Source: a virus. From it: 23,307 nt of DNA. The notes beneath the pieces were generated by a model, which did no database searches, was not told the origin of the DNA, and saw only the letters and a list, made by a program, of their open reading frames with translations. Made by a program: the position numbers and the translations under genes. Shown here piece after piece: positions 14,235 through 22,700 of this stretch. The stretch spans positions 1-23,307 of the IMG/VR virus record IMGVR_UViG_3300011010_000410; one strand, given 5' to 3'. Numbering within the stretch: the first letter of the stretch is position 1; each line of letters opens with the position of its first letter.

Positions 14235-14490
14235 GTCGGTTGGGGGAAAGCTTCGTCTCGGCGTTGGGGGCGGAGTTCAGCAGGAAAGAGTTGAGATCGA
14301 TGACACGGCCATCGCGCTTGGCAAGGTCCATCAACTGGACAATGCGGTGTGCCGGAAGGCTGTCGCGTTCAGACCACTTCTCGATGGTCTTAACGGATAG
14401 CTTGTAGCCGGTGGCGTTGAGTTTACGCCAGAGATTGATGCGACCGCCGAAGTAGGCGACAAGCTTTTGAATGTCGAGTTTGATGTCCAC
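14203..14490 (-). CDS. HTH regulator-like protein, 95 aa
   Basis: The N-terminal half carries a helix-turn-helix (LVAYFGGRINLWRKLNATGY then KLSVKTIEKWSERDSLPAHR), like small Cro/YdaS-type phage regulators. The likely start is GTG at 14490, which follows CCCAACACC directly; an upstream frame to 14547 would add an unstructured Pro-rich segment. It is the first gene of the leftward replication and recombination set, just downstream of a promoter-like pair, a classic place for an early regulator. Its C-terminal tail overlaps the next gene. Confidence 0.65.
   Translation of the reverse strand: MDIKLDIQKLVAYFGGRINLWRKLNATGYKLSVKTIEKWSERDSLPAHRIVQLMDLAKRDGRVIDLNSFLLNSAPNAETKLSPNRHEKQKVRSSR
14235..14246 (-). 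promoter_or_regulatory. C/A-rich leader motif (variant) abutting start codon
   Basis: CCCCCAACCGAC directly precedes the ATG at 14234. It lies inside the coding end of the upstream HTH gene, so it is kept in two overlapping contexts. Confidence 0.4.
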
Positions 14491-14499
14491 GGTGTTGGG
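14491..14499 (-). promoter_or_regulatory. C/A-rich leader motif abutting a GTG start
   Basis: CCCAACACC directly precedes the GTG at 14490. Its position supports both the motif and the choice of GTG over the longer frame. Confidence 0.45.
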
Positions 14500-14511
14500 T
14501 CCGATGAGAGG

Positions 14512-14540
14512 GGTATGCCTACTGGGTGTAGGTGCGTCAA
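14512..14540 (-). promoter_or_regulatory. candidate promoter of the replication/recombination operon
   Basis: On the minus strand TTGACG (14540-14535) and a weak CATACC (14517-14512) are 17 bases apart, within the short gap upstream of the HTH gene. The adjoining 14541-14581 is AT-rich with an A-run (CTTTCAAAAAAAGC), like an UP element or a short hairpin. The -10 box is poor. Confidence 0.35.
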
Positions 14541-14581
14541 TCACCACTTCAAATTTACTATGCTTTTTTTGAAAGCTACTA

Positions 14582-14893
14582 TTAACCCTTTAATTTATCA
14601 CCCTTTGCCTTCACCCACATGATTGAGAAGTCAACGATCTGGGAAGCAGAGGCGCCGGCAATGCCGATGCAGGCATCCTTCAGTCCCTGCGTCATACCAA
14701 CATCGTTCAGCCCCTGGCCGACAATCCATGCGACGATGCCTGCTGCTAGTACATACCGCGCGGCCTTGCCCCATGTCATGCCAGGGGTAGTTGAAAGTAG
14801 CAACCTAGCGATCATGCCGGCCATACCAATGATGGCCGCCCACAACCCTCCGTTGCGAAGTTGGTCAATAAAGCTGTCTTCTGGTTCACTCAT
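14582..14893 (-). CDS. holin-like membrane protein, 103 aa
   Basis: Three membrane-like helices are visible: about 15-33 (GGLWAAIIGMAGMIARLLL), 44-62 (AARYVLAAGIVAWIVGQGL) and 72-92 (ACIGIAGASASQIV onward). The short charged N-terminus (MSEPEDSF) and basic C-terminus (VKAKGDKLKG) fit phage holins of this size. Holins open or permeabilise the cytoplasmic membrane at lysis. The ATG at 14893 overlaps the mini-zincin stop (ATGA). The longer start at 14914 is less likely. Confidence 0.7.
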   Translation of the reverse strand: MSEPEDSFIDQLRNGGLWAAIIGMAGMIARLLLSTTPGMTWGKAARYVLAAGIVAWIVGQGLNDVGMTQGLKDACIGIAGASASQIVDFSIMWVKAKGDKLKG

Positions 14894-15150
14894 CGGCGGT
14901 AACCCATTCTCCATAGGGCTTCAGCAATGATAGTAGCAGTTGCTGCTACGCTCTTTTCAGAGGCGTATGGATTCGCAACGTGCAGAAATTCGTGGACGGC
15001 AGAATCCAGCATTTCAAATGCAGGCTGCCGAGGATCTAAAGTTACCTCCCCGGTAACCTTGTCGGCCTGGCCGAAGTCGGTGACGTTCTTGTTAGTGGGC
15101 GGAAGTTCGCCCAGTTCCTTAAAATTAATTTTTATCTTCGGTCTTTTCAT
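14890..15150 (-). CDS. small HExxH zincin-like protein, 86 aa
   Basis: The short protein carries HEFLH (53-57) in AVHEFLHVANPYASE, with Glu65 eight residues after the second His as a candidate third metal ligand. This is the classic zinc peptidase motif on a minimal scaffold. Similar small zincin-like proteins occur in environmental phages, but the substrate is unknown. It overlaps the upstream lipoprotein gene by 26 bases and the downstream holin-like gene by four, so all three are co-translated. It could cleave a cell-envelope or phage protein at lysis. Confidence 0.65.
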   Translation of the reverse strand: MKRPKIKINFKELGELPPTNKNVTDFGQADKVTGEVTLDPRQPAFEMLDSAVHEFLHVANPYASEKSVAATATIIAEALWRMGYRR

Positions 15151-15844
15151 TTTCGTTCACCGAGTCTTTAACTCGGTCGTACAGCCACCACAGCCCTAGT
15201 CCACATGAAGCGGCAATCGTAGTACCTGCGGTAATAGCAAAATATTCTGAATCGTAAATGAACGGCACCGCACCACACAGCATCCCGCACAGTAATAGCG
15301 GCAGCCCAATCTTTGGACCTAGAAACGAGGTTGCCAGCGCGCCGGCTACTGCCAGCCCCCCAGCAATCCAGGTCCAAGCGTTATTACTCGCTTCCTTTTT
15401 AACACGAACTACCTCCTGTGTTAATTCGGCAATCTTCTTGTCCTTTAGGTCGGAGATTCGCTTCGCCTCGGCTTGGTCTTTTTCTAGACGATCCCATGCA
15501 ACCGTCACGGCTGCTGCCAGCTGACGCCCAAAGGCCATTTGCTTGGCGTAGTCAATGTCGCTACCCTTGGCCGCGCGCGCCATACTGAATGCCACGTCGT
15601 TTTCTGGGACAGGTGGTAGGTATGACTGGGCTAGTCGAGACTCCGCTACCACGACCTTCGGCTTGTCCGCGTTCCTTTCAATGGCGACCAGGGCAGCGCC
15701 TACCCGATGATCGGTCTTGTCCAAGTCCTTACCCAGGGTGGTGACTGCGTCGGCCTTGGTCGGCGCCGGCGGCTGGACAGGCAGTTCTGGCGTGGACGAG
15801 CATCCCGCCAGCGTAAGCAATACGACTGACAGGGCGTACCGCAC
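15125..15844 (-). CDS. membrane-anchored lipoprotein, spanin-like candidate, 239 aa
   Basis: Residues 1-15 form a lipoprotein signal ending in LTLAGC, with Cys15 as the predicted lipidated residue. Then comes a Pro-rich segment and a helical, coiled-coil-prone region around 115-150 (DRLEKDQAEAKRISDLKDKK), followed by three hydrophobic segments near 156-175, 180-197 and 201-222. An outer-membrane lipid anchor at one end plus inner-membrane helices at the other is the layout of unimolecular spanins, which fuse the two membranes during lysis. The start is GTG at 15844, directly after the previous stop (TAA-GTG). It is longer than known u-spanins and has three rather than one TM segment. Confidence 0.65.
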   Translation of the reverse strand: MRYALSVVLLTLAGCSSTPELPVQPPAPTKADAVTTLGKDLDKTDHRVGAALVAIERNADKPKVVVAESRLAQSYLPPVPENDVAFSMARAAKGSDIDYAKQMAFGRQLAAAVTVAWDRLEKDQAEAKRISDLKDKKIAELTQEVVRVKKEASNNAWTWIAGGLAVAGALATSFLGPKIGLPLLLCGMLCGAVPFIYDSEYFAITAGTTIAASCGLGLWWLYDRVKDSVNENEKTEDKN

Positions 15845-15982
15845 TTACTTCTTTTTAACTTTGCCCTTGAGAGCGTCGAGAATATCCACGGCCTTATCGA
15901 CCTTGGATGAGTTGGCATTCTTTACGCCGGCGGCAAAGCCACAGGCAAATCCGATGACCAACGTGATGAAGGCGAATAGCAT
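15845..15982 (-). CDS. one-TM small membrane protein, 45 aa
   Basis: A 45-residue protein with a single N-terminal hydrophobic segment (MLFAFITLVIGFACGFAAGV) followed by a charged amphipathic tail ending KGKVKKK. Its stop directly abuts the GTG of the lipoprotein gene (TAA-GTG), as expected in an operon. It lies in the lysis-like cassette and could be a small holin, an antiholin or a spanin partner. No clear Shine-Dalgarno site; CAAACCCAAG lies about 24 bases upstream. Confidence 0.6.
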   Translation of the reverse strand: MLFAFITLVIGFACGFAAGVKNANSSKVDKAVDILDALKGKVKKK

Positions 15983-15998
15983 AGTCCAACCATTGTCC

Positions 15999-16364
15999 TC
16001 AAGACTTGGGTTTGGTCAACCGTTTCAGCCACCTATAGACTTTGCCCAGTTGCTGGGCATTGGCCGAAGACTTGATTCGGTTAGCCAGGTAACAAACCAC
16101 CACCACGTTGCCCCTTATGTAACCCTTGGAATTATCGACTCGGTCGATGGTAGGGGAGCTGTCGATTGGAGTGCCGTCTACCCCCCTCTTAAATGTTATG
16201 CCCAGTACTGGGCATACTGTGCCAATCGGGATGTCGGAGGGCTTTAGATCGAATTCTAGGCCGGACCGGGACGCCCTCTGTTTGGCTAGGCCGAGAAGGT
16301 ATCTCGCCGGATTTGCGGTCCGGTATATCTTTAGCCAGGCGGCCTTCTCTGGGCCGGTGCTAAT
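15999..16364 (-). CDS. HNH-like phage endonuclease with an AUU start
   Basis: The frame is open from the TAG at 16365-16367 to the TGA at 15999 and encodes 121 residues. The pattern is a recurrent phage HNH-like family: LAKQRASRSGLEFDL at 26-40, CPVLGITF at 51-58, SPTIDRVDNSKGYIRGN at 70-86, ANRIKS at 94-99, and a C-terminal helix. The Asp-Arg, Gly-Asn and Ala-Asn positions are the conserved catalytic/metal-type residues. No ATG, GTG or TTG precedes the conserved region. The best start is ATT at 16364 (then Ser-Thr-Gly-Pro), directly after the neighbouring gene's double stop. It probably nicks or cuts DNA. A 5' defect or sequencing error is the alternative. Confidence 0.7.
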   Translation of the reverse strand: MSTGPEKAAWLKIYRTANPARYLLGLAKQRASRSGLEFDLKPSDIPIGTVCPVLGITFKRGVDGTPIDSSPTIDRVDNSKGYIRGNVVVVCYLANRIKSSANAQQLGKVYRWLKRLTKPKS

Positions 16365-16370
16365 CTAGGT

Positions 16371-16706
16371 TTAGCGCCACTTGCCGCTCCGTAGGAGCAG
16401 GCCAATAACGCCATAGTTTGCGAGATCGGACCAAGAATCGATGATCGGTTCATTGGTGGCAGCCGGCTCGCCCTTCATCTCCTTGGTGAGGAGATTCCGG
16501 ATGCGGCTTACCTTATCCTGGGTGCGGACCATGACACCCAACTCGCCGTTCAAACTGATATTACTACTCCCATAGTCCATCTGCTTACGGTCCATAAGCT
16601 GGGCCAGGGGAATAATGGCGCGGAGGTATTCGCGTCCCATTTCAGTCTGTAGGCCGAGATCAGCGTGGAGCTTATCGGCCAGGGCGTCGGTTTCAATGTT
16701 GGGCAT
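16371..16706 (-). CDS. Nmad1 (DUF1599)-like nucleotide-modification-associated protein
   Basis: The 111-aa protein carries MDRKQMDYGSSN (38-49), then LNGELGVMVRTQDKVSRIRN (52-71) and a C-terminal IDSWSDLANYGVIGLL block (89-104). This matches the small helical Nmad1/DUF1599 family, found in phages and associated with modified nucleotides by comparative genomics. The start at 16706 is chosen because GGGAGG lies about 10 bases upstream; the GTG at 16730 is an alternative. It is 46 bases after the giant gene and is followed, after a double stop, by the HNH-like gene. Confidence 0.7.
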   Translation of the reverse strand: MPNIETDALADKLHADLGLQTEMGREYLRAIIPLAQLMDRKQMDYGSSNISLNGELGVMVRTQDKVSRIRNLLTKEMKGEPAATNEPIIDSWSDLANYGVIGLLLRSGKWR

Positions 16707-16752
16707 TGCGAGAGCATCCTCCCACAACACCCAACATCAGTCAACTGATTCG

Positions 16753-19700
16753 TTACTTCTGGGGCTTTTCGACGCCAGACAGACCCTCGATGATAGACTC
16801 CTTAACGTCCCTGCGTCGCGTAATGTAGTTCATACCAGCCCCAGCCACAGGGTTAACTGCGGCAGCACCGGAAACAAGGGCAGGCTTAACGCCCATAGAC
16901 TCTACTTGCTTGGCTACGTTGCGAGCAGCTGAATCTGAATCCGGGTCGGTGGCTAACTTGCCAGCATAATATAATGTGTTGATGCCGGTGCCGATGGTCG
17001 GACCGCCGTAGGACTTGTTTCTGACAGCCCTTCCTACGGTTTCTATCCTGGCGCCGAACATGCCCATGTATGACCCGCTTGTCAGAACCTTATACCATTC
17101 GTCTTCTTCTAGCCACTCGTCGCCGGCGTCGCTTGGGAACATCATAGCAACCATTGTCTTGGTTGCGTAAGAAGCGGCAAGGCCGAGCGTTCCACCAACA
17201 ACTAGAGGCATTGCGTAACGCACTCGGTCGAGTGCAGAAATCTTGGCCCTTGGGTTGGCCGCCCGCAATACGCTGTCGTACATGCGATCCTTAATCAGCG
17301 AAGAATAGGCGTAGCAGTAATTCTGTAGCTGCATTGCCAATCGTCCAATTAGGGAGTCGCTTCCCTCAATCTTCATGGACTTGTCGCTGCTGATTGCCAG
17401 TCCGTTGCTAGTCATTTGGAGGGCAAGGCGGTACATCTCCGCTCCTCGGCTATCTGAATTGAGGGCGTTGTGGTATTGCTCTTCAGTCATTCCCTCAAGG
17501 GACGTGACGAAAGCATTGAAGTCAGCATGCTCGGCTTCCGGTACACCCATTTCATTGAGCATGGACTTGACGGAAGCATCGGCGCGAAGGCCGCCTGGGA
17601 TGCCGGCAAATACCTGCTGCAAGAACGACTTTCCGTTCATTGTGTTGATGACGTTACGGATATGGTGCTTTGCAATGACCATAGAAGTGACGACCTTTGC
17701 ACGCTCTGAAGCGGCCATAAGATTGGATGCCAGCACTCGCTGCGTCAGCCACCTTGCAAACGGCGCACCTTTTACCTCTGGGTCTGAACCATTATTCCAG
17801 GTCGCATCGTGGGCGACACGATCCATCTCGTTGTGCAACAGCCCCAGGTTCTCGGCAAGCGCAGCGTCCATTGCCTTGGCAAACTCAAACTTGTTTCCGT
17901 ATTTCTTTAAGATGAACTTTGACGATGCAATGTCTGAACCGACTTCATGGGCAAAGTTAGCCCAAGTAATTACTACGGCCCTTAATCCCTCAATGACGCT
18001 TCCGGTACGGATGCCGTAAGTGATAGGTTCAAGGAAGAGGTTATTGACAAAGCTTAAACCGAGGAGGGAAGAAACAATTGCAAGGTTAGACCAGTCGATG
18101 AACCGCGCGCTTTTGCCGTCAAGTACCGCCGTACCAACGCTAACGGAACCTCTTACTAGGTCAGCCGTGTGTTGTGCAACTTCAGTAGGGACGTTTTCTT
18201 TTTCAACTAAATCCAGAAGCGCTTTGCCGAATCCGGTTCCATCGACACCGAAGGCCGTGGCGATTTCCGAACGCTTAACGGCTGCGGCGATGTACCTGTG
18301 GATGATCTTGTCTACGTCGCCGTCCATGAACGCATCGGCCATAGCGGCTTCTTCCTGTGAGAACATGCGCGGGTCTGCATGATCGGGACTGCGCGCTTCG
18401 CTGATACCCTTATTCTCAAGGGTGACTTCGTCTAGGCGTCCAAACTCGGCACGGAAAACCCATGCTTTTGCAAGCTTCTGGTAGTGTGCGTCGTCCTTGG
18501 CGTCATGTTCCGCCTGTAGTGCGGCGATCTTGTCGTCAGCGTTGTCGCGGGCGTCCTGCTGATACTCTGCGTCTGGCTTAATGCGACGGTTCGCACCGCG
18601 ACGATTTGCTTCTAGATCAAGTTCCTTCTTGTGGGCAGCCTCGGCATCAACGCCGGCATCAATCTTGGCAATGTCTGCTGCCAGTAGTCGAGCGTCCCTG
18701 GCCCTATGCATATCCATAGCGATGGCCGTGAATCCAGCTCGGTCAGCGGCAATCTTAATTGCGCTGTAAATGCGCGGGAAGTAATTCTCGCCGACGTCGC
18801 CGATATCCTGGCCGGATTTTTTCTGGTAGGCCAGTAACTCCGCCATCAATTCACGGAATGCCGTTACGGCCTGCCCAAGCTTACCGGTCGGCATAGGATC
18901 AAGGCCGATGATAGCGCGACGGAATTCATCGTCCCACTTTTCCTGCTGGTCCTTGTCCATGTTCGCAAATTCAACTGCGAACATTTTGATAATAGAAGCG
19001 TATGCGTTGCTGAAGGCTGCGGTACGAGTCTGGATTAATTTAGGCAGGGAAAGGCCGGATGCCTCTGCGTCTGGTCCGGACTTGGAAAATACCATACCGG
19101 CCAGTTTCTTTAGAGTAGGCGAATTGGGATAGCGACCGGAGTTTTGCCACATCTTGCTTGCGCGCGCAGCAAGGATGCGAACCGATATGAAGTCGTAAGA
19201 CCCTCTTGCGAAAGCCTTGGCCCTTGTCCAAATTTCAGAAAGGTGCTGCTTGATTTGAGGACCATGAAGGGCGATCATCTTGGCCGACCAGTCCTTGAAG
19301 TCCATTGCCAGGGAGGCGGCGTCCTTCGATAGACGGTAGATGTAGGCAGCGATGGAGTTAGGGTCGATAGACAGCAGGCGCGATCCAGGCTTTCCTAGCG
19401 TGTCGTTTTCCCACGCATCTAGTGCGGCCTTAACTCGCTCCGCAAACGTAGCAGGGTCGCCCTTGGCCGCTTCCTCTAATTCAATGCGTAGCTTGGCTGT
19501 TTCCTTTGATTCGCCAGTCTCTTGAGGAGCAGTTGTAGGTGCGTTGTTCTGTTTGGTATCAGACTCCTGGCGGTTCAATGCATCAATCGCTCCTTGAACT
19601 GCGGCGATAGCATCCTTGGCTGCTTTGACCGACTTGCGCTGTTCAGCCTCCGTAGCGCCATCCCTTCCGGATGTGCGCGCCGCATCGAGCGAAGTATCAA

Positions 19701-22700
19701 GGCGTTCACGAAGATCGTCTAGATGGTCTTTTAATGTCTTGATTCCGGCCTCTTCAACAAAGTCCGACTGAAGACCCTCCTCCGAGCGAATCTCAATTTC
19801 AGAAGCTGCAGCTTTTGAAAGCTTCTGACCGGACAACTGTTGCACGACGCCAGGCGTGTCACTTGCGTCGGCAGGAAGGTTGTTGGATTGCGCATAATCG
19901 CCCCTTCTCATTGCGTCTCTAACAGAAGAGTCTGGCGGTCCGTAGTATCCTTCGCCGCTTTTCAATGTGCGTTTGCTTCCCGCTATTGCCTCAATGGATG
20001 CAATGGAAGTACCAAGCATAGACTCCATCTGTTTTTCAGAAATATTAAAAGCCTTCATTACGGCGTCGATAAACGTGCGGAATAGGGACTGCTTGTACTC
20101 TGGATCTGGGATGCTCGCTAGTATGCGCTGCACTTCTGGTTCAGAAAGCGCACCGATCATGAATTCAGCCAAGTTCTTTGCACGATAATGCATACCGATC
20201 TGAATCCTGTCTTTTGGATTAAACCCTTTTTCAGACTGCATCTTCTCCGTGAAAGCTACAAACGCACGGCAAAGATTTCTCCACTCCGGATTTGATCCGT
20301 TCTTTGCATACTCTCTAGCAACCTCAATTTCAGCCTCTGTTTCGGATTTATTGAATGGATCAATAGAATCCATCGCTTTACCCAGTGCCTTGCGAAGGTC
20401 GGCAGGATATTTAGAAACAGTAGCGGCGTGTAGAATTTCCTCAACTGCTACCGCTTCTAGGCTAGTGCCTCTTTCCTGCAAAGCTCCGACATAGATTACT
20501 TCGCCATATTTAAAAGGTGAATCTCCGTTAGGAAGTTCAGCCTCGGTAGAGTAATCAGTAATCTTGTCGAGCGGCACCCAATGCCCACCCTCAATGTCTC
20601 CACTAGTAATCTTTCGATTAAGTGACTTCTTGTCACCGATTTCTAGTATGACCTTTGCGATGGGAGCAAGTACGCCATTAAGTTCGATGATTTTTTCGAG
20701 TACTTCTCTAGCCGTTTTGTTGGGTTTAAACATTGCGTCATCATTTGCTGGGTTTGAGAGTCCGTCTGCCGCTCCTTCTCCTTCAATTAAAAAATCTCCT
20801 AGTTTGTCGTCAATGTCTGCACGATCTTTTCCTTCGTCATCATAGGAAAATTCATCACGCCCAGTTTTATCTAGCGCAGCGCGTACTTTCTGCTGTTTCT
20901 CTTTTGTGTCGATGGTGCTTGGGATATCAAGAGAACCATCTTCTTTAGTAGTAATATTTCCAGACTCGACACCCTCGTTGATGTCTCGTTGCGCCCATAC
21001 AGTCGTCATAACCTGGCCTTGATAGTTGGAAGCAGACACAACCCTGTCCCTTGCTGCTACGTTAAGAGCAGCCTTAATAGCCGCTTCGTGAAGGCTGTCG
21101 GCCTGCATCTCGACGCCTAGCGTCTTTGCAATTAGTTTGGTGATGTACTTGAAGAATCCACCGACCTTTTCGCCTGGGAAAGGATTTGGGATGCCTTCAA
21201 GCGCATTCTGAATGTCTTTGTCTAAAAGCACACCTGCGACAAATTCAGAAAAGTCTTTTGCCCTGTAAAGCCTGACAAATTGATCTGGGGTAAGGTTTGC
21301 GGCAAGAGACTCTTCGCCGAATTTCCCGAACTTCTTTTCAAACAATTCTGGATTTGATTCCTTCAATTTCTTGAAAGACATGTAATGGGCGAAAGCGAGC
21401 GTGACATAGTCCCTGCTTTTTTCCCACCCTTTGTTTCCTTTGTTGAGAAGATCAAAGTCAATCTTTCCGGTGCTTTCAAAGTTCTCAAAGACAGCTTTCA
21501 GCGCGTCTCTGAAACGCAAGTCAAACACACCGACACCAGCCTGGCGAAGAGGCAGGTCTGTCCTATCAAGACTATCGCCCCTTGCGATTTCAATTCCTCC
21601 AGTCTCTTCTAGCAGTTTTCTAGTTGTTAGGGCGTGGATGACTTCTTCAATAGCGGCTATCTCGACAAGATTGATGTTTCCATCTCCAATCGAAATTGAA
21701 TCCCTACGTCCCTTGTCTCGCTTTGAGGATTCAATAAATGTACCTCTGTCATCGACGATGTAGCTTCCTCCGGTTTGATTTGTAGAAATTACAGGAGTAT
21801 CTAGACCTTCTTTGTCTCCGATAAGGAGGAGTATTTCAGCCAATTTAGCCTTTGCACCGCCAGCCGAGACTACGGACTGGAGTAATCCCCTTGCCGTCTT
21901 CGTGCCAGAACCTGTGCGCAAGTAGGCCATAATCTTTTTGCCGACTTCAAAGCTGTTTTTGCTCCATCCTGCGTTAGCAGACTGTTGCGTAATTGGACTT
22001 CCGCCTTCTTTTTCATCAGTAGGCGTCTGCTCCTGGGCCGGTGCGGCCGGCGTCAATGAAGGTTCGGCATTGATTGCCGCTTCATATCCTTTCTTGAGGT
22101 TGCTAGGGATGTCGTAGTCTCCAAGGTTTACGGTTCCGTCTTTAGATTCGCCCGACATCTCAAGCGTGTTCTTGACGATGGCATTTGCCTGGTCCGAATT
22201 GAATCCAGACTTAATGACTGCAGCCTTCATGGTGGAAGTATTCTTACCCCTAGAAAGCTCATTAATTTGAAAAACAGGTACGTTTTTAACTCCAAGTTTC
22301 CTCAAGGCTTCAAGTCTATGCTGTCCTTCAATTACATTTCCTTGGTCATCGACGACGATTCGAGAAACCCATCCGTTTTCCTTGATCTGTTTGGCAAGAT
22401 TATCGACTCTTCCAGCCTCCTTCTTATCATCCATTCTTACGCCTCCGGTGAGAGAGTCGATAGGAAGTTCTTTGTTCCCGACGGCCTTTCCGTATTCAAA
22501 GTTTGAATCAATAACATTTCTGATGTCATCGGTAGGATCCCTGGCTTCAATAGCAGGTTCGGAGGTAGTTTGCTCTTGGACTGGTGCGGCCGGCGTCTCT
22601 TCGTAGTCGTAGGTCTGGTCGGCTGCGGTCGGGTCGATGGGGGCGACGTTCGGATCTACAGGCGGGTTAGGCTTGGCGGCTGGCTGGCCGGACAGGATGC

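Noticed and set aside
14541-14581. A possible terminator of the holin cassette (AGCTTTC with A-run and GC).
   Set aside because: The stem is only about five A/T-rich base pairs and lacks a convincing U tract; I count it only as an AT-rich region near a promoter.
16043-16215. Two palindromes, TGCCCAG-TTG-CTGGGCA and ATGCCCAGTACTGGGCAT, 155 bases apart, looking like paired operators.
   Set aside because: Both fall inside the HNH-like coding frame and encode conserved or ordinary residues (CPVLG and AQQLG), so coding explains them; an additional operator role has no further support.
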